A program made the translations under genes and the position numbers. Positions 17,885-25,896 of a DNA stretch of 34,203 bases are shown piece by piece. The notes below the pieces were generated by a model, which saw only the letters and a list, made by a program, of their open reading frames with translations, was not told where the DNA came from and searched no databases. The stretch is from assembly GCA_020855015.1 (NCBI GenBank), contig JAHKLP010000002.1:1-34203 (forward strand), read 5' to 3'. Source of the DNA: Methanobacterium sp. Its GTDB lineage: Archaea; Methanobacteriota; Methanobacteria; Methanobacteriales; Methanobacteriaceae. Each line of letters starts with the position of its first letter. The first letter of the stretch is position 1.

Positions 17885-19321
17885 ATGAATTATGAAAACC
17901 ATTACAATCTTGCTAAAAACCAAATAATCCTGGTTATGGCCGGATTAATGGTGGGACTTCTTGTAGCTGCCTTTGATTATTCAATCATAGTAACAGCCAT
18001 GCCCAAGGTAATCCAAAGTCTAAATGGGATGGAATACTATGCATGGCCATTTTCATCTTACATGTTGACTTCAACCATTTCATTAATCCTTTTTGGCAAA
18101 TTATCTGATATCTACGGTAGGAAACAGGTTTTGATTCCCGGGATCATCATATTTGTCATAACTTCTGTTATATGTGGTTTTGCAACCAACATGTTTGAAT
18201 TGATAGTAGCTAGAGCAATTCAAGGAATCGGTGGGGGAATTCTACTATCCCTCCCCTTCGTTGTGGTTGGAGAAATGTTCAACCCCCGTGAACGGGCCAA
18301 ATACATGGGAATACTGGGATCAGTATTTGGACTGGCAGATGTTATAGGGCCAATTCTTGGTGGTGTTATAACCGATACTTTAGGATGGAGATGGGTGTTT
18401 TTGGTGAATGTTCCTGTGGGGATAACCGCTGTAACCCTAATCTGTTATTCCCTTCCCAACTTCAAATCAAGGGATGTTAAAAAAGTAATAGATTTTTCGG
18501 GGATCATCACCTTTACATTGGCTTTAACAGCCCTGTTTCTAGCAATAACATTTCTAGGTAATGTAAATCCGCATCCAATTGTAGAAATAGCAATACTAAT
18601 AATATTCTCGCTACTTATGTTCATATTATTCATTTTGGCTGAGAAAAAAGCTGTCGAACCTATCCTACCCTTATATCTATTTTTAAATTCAATATTCCGA
18701 ATCTCCTCCTTAGAAAGTTTCCTAGCAAGTGCCTTAATGTTTAGTGGAATAATTTACGTCCCATTATTTGCACAGGGCGTTTTAGGTATGAGTGCTACAA
18801 ATTCAGGTCTTCTAATGATCCCTATGATGCTAAGCCTTACCCTGTCCTCAATAATTACTGGACAAATAATATCCATGACTGGAAAATATAAAAAGCTGGT
18901 CCTAGCTGAATTCATCATTACTGGAATAGGAGTCATGCTTCTGGCCACAATGAACCCTAATACATCATGTTATATGTTAATAATCTATTCAACGATCCTT
19001 GGTATTGGTTCTGGAATGGCCTATAACCTATTTAATATAGCAGTGCAGAATGCATTTCCACTACGAGAAATAGGTATTGTAACCGCATCCATGCGATTTT
19101 TCAGGAATATGGGCACTATTGTATTTGTTCCAGTTTTTGGATACATAATGAATTTTACCCTGGCAAATTCATCCACAGTCACTCTAGGTAAAACTCAATC
19201 CCTGGCACTTTCCATCCAGAATATTTTTCTCGTGGCCATAGTGCTGGCATTTGCAGGATTAATTATTGCATTCTTCCTTAAAGAAATACCTTTAGACGAT
19301 GATGTACCAAGCAAATCATGA
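17885..19321 (+). CDS. MFS transporter, DHA2 (14-TM) drug efflux type
   Basis: Proton-coupled efflux permease of 478 residues with about 14 hydrophobic segments. Motif A (GKLSDIYGRKQVL) follows TM2, and the antiporter motif C region reads GPILGGVITDTLGWRWVFLVNVPVG. An aspartate in TM1 (AAFDYSIIVTAMP) matches DHA2 drug exporters. I chose the ATG at 17885, preceded by GTGAT at four bases; a GTG at 17876 is an alternative. The 121 bases upstream contain a TTAAATA element near 17830, so the gene may also have its own promoter. It is the third gene of the TetR - DUF169 - MFS cluster. The substrate is not predictable. Confidence 0.9.
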   Translation: MNYENHYNLAKNQIILVMAGLMVGLLVAAFDYSIIVTAMPKVIQSLNGMEYYAWPFSSYMLTSTISLILFGKLSDIYGRKQVLIPGIIIFVITSVICGFATNMFELIVARAIQGIGGGILLSLPFVVVGEMFNPRERAKYMGILGSVFGLADVIGPILGGVITDTLGWRWVFLVNVPVGITAVTLICYSLPNFKSRDVKKVIDFSGIITFTLALTALFLAITFLGNVNPHPIVEIAILIIFSLLMFILFILAEKKAVEPILPLYLFLNSIFRISSLESFLASALMFSGIIYVPLFAQGVLGMSATNSGLLMIPMMLSLTLSSIITGQIISMTGKYKKLVLAEFIITGIGVMLLATMNPNTSCYMLIIYSTILGIGSGMAYNLFNIAVQNAFPLREIGIVTASMRFFRNMGTIVFVPVFGYIMNFTLANSSTVTLGKTQSLALSIQNIFLVAIVLAFAGLIIAFFLKEIPLDDDVPSKS

Positions 19322-19440
19322 TTTTACTATAAAACCATATTTAATCCAATAAATCATATAAGGGAAAAATAGGTGATCTGAGTCATTAATTTTGTAAAAT
19401 AATATATAGACAACCGATTTTGATATTAATTCAACAAAAA

Positions 19441-20637
19441 TTAATTTTTGCTTATATATTTAGATAATCTCTTTGCAAGGGCTAGAATAGTTAAAACTGG
19501 AGGTGCACCAGGTGCACTTGGTAAAACACTGGCATCACACACGAAAAGACCACTTATTTCTGTTTCCAGATTCTCATCCACAACCTCTCCAATGGCGGCT
19601 GTTCCACCTGGATGAGCGCCCCGGGCCGGAGTAGAAACAAAACTACCAGGATCGACTCCTGCTTCTGTCAGGATGGCCCCAGCAAGGGATGATCCTTCAG
19701 CTATCAGACCAACATCATGGGATGTGTTATTTTTAATAACAGTACTATCCCCCACACACCCAGATCGTTCATCCCTGATCTTCACCATCATACCTAGGAT
19801 GTCCTTTTCACTAGTAACATTTTTCCCAATCCTGGAATTGATTAAACTGGAATAGTGAGGAGACAGTATGAATCCATCTCCCATATACAGGGCATTCATG
19901 GATATTTCTTTGTGAAAATCTATATCCTTAAGAACTCCGCCTACAGTGACAAAGGTGTCCACAAAAAGATGTTCACCGGCCACCAGACCTGCAGTACCAA
20001 GTAATCGAGGTGTTTCCACAGCACCAGCACACAATATAACCATATCCGCCATATATTTTTGCTCATGACTATAAACGCCACTGATCTGTCCATCAGTCAC
20101 CACAATCCGGGTTACTGGTGAATTTTCAATTATCTTAGCCCCAAAATTTTCAGCTTCCTCTAAATAGTTAAGTGAACTCCATTTAGCATTACGGGGACAC
20201 CCAAAAGAACATTTACCACAGGGAATGCATTCACGTGGGTTTATAAATTTAGGCATTTTATCCATGGACAAACCAAGAGAAGACGCAGCATCCATAATCT
20301 TTAAGGTGCCTTCACCAAAATGAGTGTCAGGAAGTGGGCCAATATTCAATTCACGCTCAAGTTCCCAATATTCATTTTCAAGGTTAATACCCATTGCTTC
20401 CAACTCTTCCTGGCAAGAACGCACAGCATTGCCAGCCGTCACCAGGGTAGTACCCCCTAAACAGGTGGCTTTAAGGAGCTCCACACCCACATCAAGGTTG
20501 TCGTAACATTGATGTGCATTTTCTGTTAGAATAGGCCTTCCCTTTTCTAGAAGGGTTACATTAATTCCATAAAAAGCAAGTTCTCTGGCAACAGCTGCTC
20601 CACCAGCACCTGATCCCACTACTATCACATTTTTCAT
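19441..20637 (-). CDS. GMC-like FAD oxidoreductase with a four-Cys Fe-S motif
   Basis: A 398-residue flavoprotein resembling glucose-methanol-choline oxidoreductases but shorter than most (over 500). The FAD-binding motif VVGSGAGGAAVAREL starts at residue 6. A GMC-type CLGGTTLVTAGNAVRS block lies at 59-74. Residues 137-147 read CIPCGKCSFGC, a ferredoxin-like CxxCxxCxxxC followed by Pro that could hold a [4Fe-4S] cluster. The C-terminal GMC features are HPGGTAAIG (His342) and LFVCDASVLPSAPGAPP. The cluster would let electrons pass to a carrier rather than oxygen, fitting an anaerobe. The start follows TGAGAT. It lies 25 bases downstream of a membrane protein gene on the same strand, so the two likely form an operon. 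The substrate is unknown. Confidence 0.88.
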   Translation of the reverse strand: MKNVIVVGSGAGGAAVARELAFYGINVTLLEKGRPILTENAHQCYDNLDVGVELLKATCLGGTTLVTAGNAVRSCQEELEAMGINLENEYWELERELNIGPLPDTHFGEGTLKIMDAASSLGLSMDKMPKFINPRECIPCGKCSFGCPRNAKWSSLNYLEEAENFGAKIIENSPVTRIVVTDGQISGVYSHEQKYMADMVILCAGAVETPRLLGTAGLVAGEHLFVDTFVTVGGVLKDIDFHKEISMNALYMGDGFILSPHYSSLINSRIGKNVTSEKDILGMMVKIRDERSGCVGDSTVIKNNTSHDVGLIAEGSSLAGAILTEAGVDPGSFVSTPARGAHPGGTAAIGEVVDENLETEISGLFVCDASVLPSAPGAPPVLTILALAKRLSKYISKN

Positions 20638-20662
20638 ATTATCTCAGGCCATTATTTAACCT

Positions 20663-21139
20663 TCATTGAATATTTCTTCTCTGAAGAGTTCTTCTTTGTG
20701 GTTTAGATTTTCGTTTAACAATTTTTTTACGGCGTTTCTGAGATTTAGGTCTTTTTGGTTTGTCCTGTGGTTTAAAGAGTTTGTCTGCGAAATATCCTCC
20801 GACAGCACCCATCAATCCATAAATCAGCAAACCTGCAAAAAAACCTAATATAAGGGTTAATAAACCTTCGAAAGCATAGCCCAAGCCAATTACCAATGGA
20901 CTGGGAAGTTGATAAGGAATGTTAGGAGATGTGAATGTAGATATCACAAAATAAATTAAGTACAGCGCGACAGCTGCTATTGCCCCAATCTTATAGTTTG
21001 CTTCTTCCTCATTGGTCAGGAATACCGCTAGAAAGCCAACCAACACCAGGGCAAATATTCCACCAATATTTAAGAATGCCAGGATGAGACCCAGTATTAT
21101 GCTGCTAAAAACGGCTAGTTCAACATCAAAGTTGGGCAT
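20663..21139 (-). CDS. Small membrane protein with a basic C-terminal tail
   Basis: A 158-residue integral membrane protein with about four hydrophobic segments, ending in a Lys/Arg-rich tail (about residues 118-158, including KRPKSQKRRKKIVKRKSK). The Gly-rich last TM region (GLLIYGLMGAVGGYFADKLF) recalls small methanogen membrane families such as DUF5518, but I cannot assign it. The tail probably lies in the cytoplasm and might touch nucleic acid or lipid headgroups. I chose the ATG at 21139 because GAGG lies about nine bases upstream; the ATG at 21148 has only one base of spacing. A minus-strand TATA (TTATAAAG, 21217-21224) precedes it. It is probably co-transcribed with the GMC-like flavoprotein gene. 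Confidence 0.75.
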   Translation of the reverse strand: MPNFDVELAVFSSIILGLILAFLNIGGIFALVLVGFLAVFLTNEEEANYKIGAIAAVALYLIYFVISTFTSPNIPYQLPSPLVIGLGYAFEGLLTLILGFFAGLLIYGLMGAVGGYFADKLFKPQDKPKRPKSQKRRKKIVKRKSKPQRRTLQRRNIQ

Positions 21140-21306
21140 ATGATACATTCCTCACTGGAAACTTTTCAATTTTTATCTAATATTCACCAATCTTACATCA
21201 TCTATCTATATCCGACTTTATAAGGATTTTCCATACACAGTTTGCAAGTGGCATTTGAAACTTGTTTTTGATCTTTATGTTTCATATTTTAGCTGGAAAG
21301 ATAAAA

Positions 21307-21335
21307 TTTAATAGAATAAAAAAAACAAAATTAAT
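21307..21335 (+). promoter_or_regulatory. Promoter for a leaderless regulator mRNA
   Basis: A TTTAATA element (21307-21313) lies about 26 bases upstream of the ATG at 21336, and no ribosome binding site is present between them. This spacing is expected for a leaderless archaeal transcript. Confidence 0.45.
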
Positions 21336-21773
21336 ATGATGACTGTTAATTCACCAAAAATCACTCGGAGTGTGGAAGATTACCTGGAAACTATGTATTT
21401 TCTGGAGCAGGAAAAAGGGACCATCCGGGTGAAAGATGTGGCCAAAAGCTTAGGAGTGAAACCTCCCAGTGTTGTCGAAGCAGTTAAAAAACTTTCCAAG
21501 ATGAATATGGTCTCTTATGAACGTTACGGCACCATCCAATTAAAAGAGGAGGGACTCAGGATTGGTGAGATTGTCAGTTACCGACATCAACTTCTTAAAG
21601 ATTTCCTGATACTTCTGGGGGTGGATGAAGAGGTGGCTGAAAAGGATGCATGTTCCATGGAACATGTAATGGATGTTTCCACTTTACGTAAGTTTAAAAA
21701 ATTCGTTGAATTTATTGATCATTACCCCAATGCTCAGGATTTTCTTGAAAAATATAGAGAATATTCTAAATAG
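21336..21773 (+). CDS. DtxR/MntR-family metal-dependent regulator (short form)
   Basis: A 145-residue regulator with a winged helix (residues 8-70, recognition VKDVAKSLGVKPPSVVEAVKKL) and the metal-binding dimerisation domain (DACSMEHVMD near 104-113). It lacks the FeoA/SH3 domain of the larger regulator at 9.2 kb, so it resembles MntR-type proteins. Its metal is not predictable, and Mn or Fe are both possible. The ATG at 21336 (or 21339) has no ribosome binding site and sits at leaderless distance from a TATA element. The HEAT-repeat gene follows 60 bases downstream. No transporter gene adjoins it, so its targets lie elsewhere. Confidence 0.9.
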   Translation: MMTVNSPKITRSVEDYLETMYFLEQEKGTIRVKDVAKSLGVKPPSVVEAVKKLSKMNMVSYERYGTIQLKEEGLRIGEIVSYRHQLLKDFLILLGVDEEVAEKDACSMEHVMDVSTLRKFKKFVEFIDHYPNAQDFLEKYREYSK

Positions 21774-21833
21774 TGAAAATAAAGAGGTGGGATTGATTAT
21801 ACAGATTAAAAATGGAGGAAGGGGGTATAAAGT

Positions 21834-22550
21834 ATGAGTATTTTTGATAGGAGTTTCAACCCAGACGTGGAAAAACTTGAACATGAAAAAGATGTTGGGG
21901 GACTGATCAAGACTCTGAAAAAGGGGAATCAAAAAAATCGGGCCTTATCAGCCAGGGCATTGGGAAGATTCAAAGAAGAAAAAGTAGTTAAGGCCTTAAT
22001 TGATGCGTTGGAAGATGATGATCCTGATGTTAGGTGGAACTCTGCCAGTTCTCTTGGAAAAATAGGCATTATTGATGCTACACCCTTCCTTCTAAATACA
22101 CTTAGGGATGAGAAATGGTATGTACGTCAACATGCTGCTGAGGCACTGGGTGAAATAGGAGATGAAAGGGCGTTAATACCACTTTTAGAATCATTACAAG
22201 ATAAAAAAATCAGAAACAACGTGGCAATTGCTCTTGGTCATTTAGGGGATCCACGAGCAGTTGATCATTTAATAGAAGCTCTTAAAGATTGGGACCTAGG
22301 TTTTCGCAGCTCTGCTGAAGAAGCACTGGGCATGATCGGTGATGAGAAAGCGGTTCCAGCGCTTATCGAAGCACTGAAGGACAGTGATGTTAGTGTACGC
22401 AGGCACGCAGCAGGAGCCCTGGGCAAAATAGGTGATGAACGCGCTATTAAACCCCTACTAGCGGCTATGGATGACGAAAAATGGTACGTTCGCCTTCAGG
22501 TGGAAGAGGCCATACAGGAGCTTAATGAACGTTTAAAAGAAGAAGAATAA
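21834..22550 (+). CDS. HEAT-repeat (PBS lyase-type) protein
   Basis: A 238-residue alpha-solenoid built from about six or seven repeats of roughly 31 residues. Each carries a variant of DxDVRxxAAEALGxIGDExAxxxLxEALxD; examples are ERALIPLLESLQD, PRAVDHLIEALKD, EKAVPALIEALKD and ERAIKPLLAAMDD. Such proteins are binding scaffolds; in cyanobacteria relatives attach bilins to phycobiliproteins, but no such chromophore system is expected here. The first 30 residues and the last 10 (NERLKEEE) are charged caps. GGAGGAAGGGGG lies upstream of the ATG. It follows the MntR-like regulator by 60 bases and may share its transcript. The partner is unknown. Confidence 0.9.
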   Translation: MSIFDRSFNPDVEKLEHEKDVGGLIKTLKKGNQKNRALSARALGRFKEEKVVKALIDALEDDDPDVRWNSASSLGKIGIIDATPFLLNTLRDEKWYVRQHAAEALGEIGDERALIPLLESLQDKKIRNNVAIALGHLGDPRAVDHLIEALKDWDLGFRSSAEEALGMIGDEKAVPALIEALKDSDVSVRRHAAGALGKIGDERAIKPLLAAMDDEKWYVRLQVEEAIQELNERLKEEE

Positions 22551-22650
22551 TGTCTATTTTTTTTATCCAATATTTTTATCTTTATTATTTTTATTATCAA
22601 CATTCCTATATTTCCATCAATACTCCTCATTCTCCGTAATGGGGATCTCA

Positions 22651-23109
22651 TCAAAGAAGCTCTCTAATCTTCTCAGCTATTTTATTGCGCACGTCTTCTG
22701 AGATATTTTTAGGTGGACGGGGTCGCATGAAACCAAAGTGAGGATCCTCAAAGGTATGGCCGGCAAATTCTACAGGATGATTGTATCTGGGAATGAAATG
22801 CCAGTGCAGGTGAGGATCTAAAGAATCTTCCAGGTAAAAAGTGTTCATAAGGCAACCCCAGTTGAATAATGTAGCATCAAATGCAGTCTTAACTGCTTTT
22901 TCCATCCGCCCGAGAAGTTGGATGAAATCCTCCCATTCCTGCTCTTCAAGGCCAGATAAAGTCTTTTGGCTGCGTTTTAAGGCAACCACACAGGTGGCCA
23001 GGTTGCTCTGATTAGGGGCCAGAAAAACTATCCAGTGTTCAGTCTGGATAAGTGGATCTCCAAAATTATAATCTTCCAATTTTTCACAGTAAGGACATTC
23101 AATACTCAT
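22651..23109 (-). CDS. HIT-domain protein
   Basis: A 152-residue histidine-triad protein, a nucleotide hydrolase or transferase family acting on nucleoside phosphates. The triad HLHWHFIPR lies near residues 101-109, with a second conserved stretch, FLAPNQSNLATCVVALKR, in the first half. An N-terminal CPYC pair (residues 5-8) may form half of a zinc site. The C-terminal FMRPRPPKN tail is outside the minimal HIT fold. I placed the start at the ATG at 23109, eight bases after GGGAG; ATGs at 23115 and 23124 are too close to it. It converges on the HEAT-repeat gene across a T-rich 100-base gap. The exact substrate is unknown. Confidence 0.88.
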   Translation of the reverse strand: MSIECPYCEKLEDYNFGDPLIQTEHWIVFLAPNQSNLATCVVALKRSQKTLSGLEEQEWEDFIQLLGRMEKAVKTAFDATLFNWGCLMNTFYLEDSLDPHLHWHFIPRYNHPVEFAGHTFEDPHFGFMRPRPPKNISEDVRNKIAEKIRELL

Positions 23110-23495
23110 AATCATTTCTCCCATACATAGTGCAGTAAGGAGGGATATTAATGATCTTATAGATATTATTTTATTGCATTGTTAATCCACATTTTCTAAT
23201 GGATTGTTTATTTTATTATCTTCTATAACCTCTTTTATAATTTGTATTCCTATAATCCGAATGCATGATAAGTGACGGTAAAACCATTGAGCATTACTAC
23301 TATCTGAAAAGCCAGTACTATTCCGGTAACCAGTACTATTCTGAGATAAACACAACAAAACATCTTGAAAAATTTATAGTAGTAAATTCTTTTTTAAAAA
23401 TAAATATGGGTTCATATCCCGCAAATACTATATTTCATGAATAAAATAATTATATTTTAGTATACAGAATCTGGCAGCATTAAATAGGGGATGTT
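23110..23495. other. 386-base non-coding stretch with a short direct repeat
   Basis: A/T-rich region between the divergent HIT and MFS genes. CCAGTACTATTC occurs at 23312-23323 and 23330-23341 (period 18 bases). A 59-codon reading frame (23265-23444, plus) spans the repeat, giving SQYYSGNQYYS, but has no ribosome binding site or known motif. A TATA-like ATTATATTTT lies near 23449-23458, likely the MFS promoter. I see no RNA gene. Confidence 0.4.
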
Positions 23496-24884
23496 ATGGT
23501 TACTGGCGCAGTCAAAACAGCATCAGCAGTATCAGTCCAAAAATTGAGTCTTATCTTGGTGGCTGTAAGCTCTTTTTTAATTCCTTTCATGGGGTCATCC
23601 CTTAGCTTGGCTCTTCCACTTATCCAGAATGACCTTTCCGTTAATATTCTGGTACTGGGATGGATTCCCACAGCATTTGTCCTGGCCAACGCTGCCCTGG
23701 TCTTACCGTTCGGTAGACTGGCCGATATCCGCGGCAGGAAGAAAGTTTTCACCTACGGTGTAACTATCTATACTCTTGCATCTTTACTGGCTGTTTTTTC
23801 GAGCACCGGTTTGATGCTTATTTTCTTCAGCTTCCTGCAGGGCGTGGGCTGTTCAATGATTTTTGCCACCGGAGTGGCCCTTCTTATTTCCATTTTCCCC
23901 CAAAAACGTAGGGGGGAGGTGCTGGGAATTTATCTGACTGCTGTTTATGTCGGTTTGTTCCTTGGACCTCTTTTAGGTGGATTCCTGGCACAGCATTTAG
24001 GATGGGAAAGCATATTCCTGGCCAATGTTCCCATTGGATTATTCTTATTAGCATTGATACTGGCCAAGTTTCCGGGAGAATGGAAAAGCGCTGATGGAGA
24101 AAAATTCGACATTTTAGGAACGGTAATTTATATATTTTCACTTTCTGTGTTGATGTATGGCATCTCAACATTGAGTGATTTTTCTGGAAAAATAATGCTT
24201 ATCATGGGGTTATTAGGTGTTCTGTTATTTTTTATGATAGAAATACGTTGTCCGAGTCCTGTCATTCCACTGGACATATTTAAAAATAGAACTACCAGTT
24301 TTTCTGGGGTTGCGCTATTTCTGGTCACGGTTTCCACTTCAGCCATGTGGACACTGTTGAGTCTCTACCTGCAGGATCTGCGAGGCCTGGATACCCTTAC
24401 AACAGCACTTATCCTGGCAGTACAACCACTAGCCGTGGCACTTTTATCACCATTAGTGGGGCGTATGGCTGATAGAGATGATAAACAACGTCTAAATATT
24501 GTGGGTGCAGTTATCTGCACTTTCGGCCTTCTCTTACTGGCATTTTTAGGTGAAAGATCATCATTGGTGCTGGTCATAGTTGGCCTGTTAATGGTGGGTG
24601 TTGGTGTGGGCTTATTCTCAGCTCCAACTAATCGTAATTTTCTTGAATCTTTATCAAGCAGATTTTATGGTGTTGGTTCAGCAACTCTTTCCACAATGGT
24701 ATATGTAGGTCAGACTGTGAGTTTGGGGGTTCTACTTTCTATATTAACTGGGTACATGGGCACGGTTCAATTATTACCCAACACTTATCCTCTTTTCATG
24801 GAAGGATTGCATGTTTCATTTTTAATATTTGCAGTTTCCAGTGCAATGGGAGCTGTGGTTACACTGATGATGAGGGGAAAATGA
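23496..24884 (+). CDS. MFS transporter, DHA2 (14-TM) type
   Basis: A 462-residue permease with about 14 hydrophobic segments, the second DHA2-type exporter in the window. Motif A reads GRLADIRGRKKVFTYG, and the motif C region reads GPLLGGFLAQHLGWESIFLANVPIG. A central cytoplasmic loop (EWKSADGEKFDILG) separates the halves. GGGGATG lies four bases before the ATG. No TetR or MarR regulator adjoins it, unlike the efflux cluster at 16-19 kb, and the two transporters are clearly diverged from each other. The substrate is unknown; multidrug or small-metabolite export is the usual family role. Confidence 0.9.
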   Translation: MVTGAVKTASAVSVQKLSLILVAVSSFLIPFMGSSLSLALPLIQNDLSVNILVLGWIPTAFVLANAALVLPFGRLADIRGRKKVFTYGVTIYTLASLLAVFSSTGLMLIFFSFLQGVGCSMIFATGVALLISIFPQKRRGEVLGIYLTAVYVGLFLGPLLGGFLAQHLGWESIFLANVPIGLFLLALILAKFPGEWKSADGEKFDILGTVIYIFSLSVLMYGISTLSDFSGKIMLIMGLLGVLLFFMIEIRCPSPVIPLDIFKNRTTSFSGVALFLVTVSTSAMWTLLSLYLQDLRGLDTLTTALILAVQPLAVALLSPLVGRMADRDDKQRLNIVGAVICTFGLLLLAFLGERSSLVLVIVGLLMVGVGVGLFSAPTNRNFLESLSSRFYGVGSATLSTMVYVGQTVSLGVLLSILTGYMGTVQLLPNTYPLFMEGLHVSFLIFAVSSAMGAVVTLMMRGK

Positions 24885-24974
24885 GATTTTAAAATATAAT
24901 TATCTGAAATTATTAAGAAAAAAATATACAACACAAACATCATAACCATATTCAATAAGTTTACGGTGGATAAT

Positions 24975-25442
24975 ATGACTGAAACATCTGGAGATGGCAA
25001 TAATCAAGAGAAAATAAAAGATTTTTTGAAAAAAATATTTGAAGAAAAAGATGTCAGTAAATCTGAATTTATAGTGGCCATTATCGGTAATATAATCATT
25101 TTATACATTGTTAACAATCTGCTATCCTGGAATCTCAGCTTCATCACGTCATCATTCCAGGATGTTTTATGGATTTTCAACATCTCCATCTGTGCAACAA
25201 TCATTGTCAATCTAATATTTTTAGCTTACCATCCCGGATGGTTCCGCAGTCTGGTGAAGATAATATTGAATATATTATCCTTTTTGGTCTGTTACTACCT
25301 GTACACAATATTCCCATTCATTTTCAGCCAGGCAGCCTACACAATAATTTTGAAAATAATCCTTATTTTCGGAATGGTTGCCCTCATAATAGCCAGTCTA
25401 ATTGAAGTTTTAAGACTCATCTTTAAGGTAATAAAATCATGA
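24975..25442 (+). CDS. Four-TM membrane protein of unknown function
   Basis: A 155-residue membrane protein. About 35 charged residues at the N-terminus (EKIKDFLKKIFEEKDVSKSEF) are followed by four hydrophobic segments at approximately 36-54, 66-86, 92-118 and 122-145. I see no family motif, no catalytic residues and no conserved charges within the membrane. I chose the ATG at 24975 because GGTGGAT lies about five bases upstream; a GTG at 24966 overlaps that site. It lies 90 bases after the MFS gene on the same strand and might be co-transcribed, but nothing ties the functions together. Confidence 0.65.
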   Translation: MTETSGDGNNQEKIKDFLKKIFEEKDVSKSEFIVAIIGNIIILYIVNNLLSWNLSFITSSFQDVLWIFNISICATIIVNLIFLAYHPGWFRSLVKIILNILSFLVCYYLYTIFPFIFSQAAYTIILKIILIFGMVALIIASLIEVLRLIFKVIKS

Positions 25443-25524
25443 ACCATCCCATCAATTAATCCTATAGGCTAAATCCGTAATTGGGTGGGGTTAATATTAT
25501 TTCTTAGCCTTTCATAATGAGTCA

Positions 25525-25791
25525 CTATTCTAAAAAAGCCTTAGCATGGTATTCAACTTCGATTTTAATAGCTTTAAGAAGCTCCTCCAATGGTTCATCT
25601 TCCCATGGTTCTTCTGTGTTTAAGAAACAATCGAAATATAAGTTAGAACCTTCTAAGCTTATATTAAAATCTTTAAATGTATTTACTGACTCGTGATCTA
25701 ATCTTGAAAGTTCGTCTGCGGATAATTTAACGTTAAGACGGACCTTCCATCCATTATCTAATTTATCCACAAAATCAACGTCCACCTGCAT
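25525..25791 (-). CDS. Small acidic protein, unknown
   Basis: An 88-residue acidic soluble protein (MQVDVDFVDKLDNGWKVRLN at the start) with a predicted beta-rich first half and a helical end (EDEPLEELLKAIKIEVEYHAKAFLE). No domain is recognised. GGAG lies eight bases upstream of the ATG at 25791; an ATG at 25797 is only two bases from it. It lies downstream of the M48 protease gene on the same strand, but about 105 bases closer to the window start, and may be separately transcribed. The clear ribosome binding site and codon pattern make it likely real. Confidence 0.6.
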   Translation of the reverse strand: MQVDVDFVDKLDNGWKVRLNVKLSADELSRLDHESVNTFKDFNISLEGSNLYFDCFLNTEEPWEDEPLEELLKAIKIEVEYHAKAFLE

Positions 25792-25896
25792 CGTCATTTC
25801 TCCGCTGCTACCATATGTTTTAATGCTTATTTCCTCTATTCTATAAAATATTCATTCCATATCTTATCAGCAGCCTTAGTTCTTAGGAATATTAAT

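Noticed and set aside
21240..21266. CAAGT/ACTTG inverted repeat upstream of the short DtxR-type gene
   Set aside because: The five-base arms are too short, and the site lies more than 40 bases upstream of the TATA element.
23405..23421. GGGTTCATATCCC, resembling a tRNA T-arm
   Set aside because: The loop lacks the invariant A58, and no acceptor, D or anticodon arm can be folded around it.
23425..23463. ATACTA and TAGTAT inverted repeat ahead of the second MFS gene
   Set aside because: Six-base arms 27 bases apart in very A/T-rich DNA are expected by chance.
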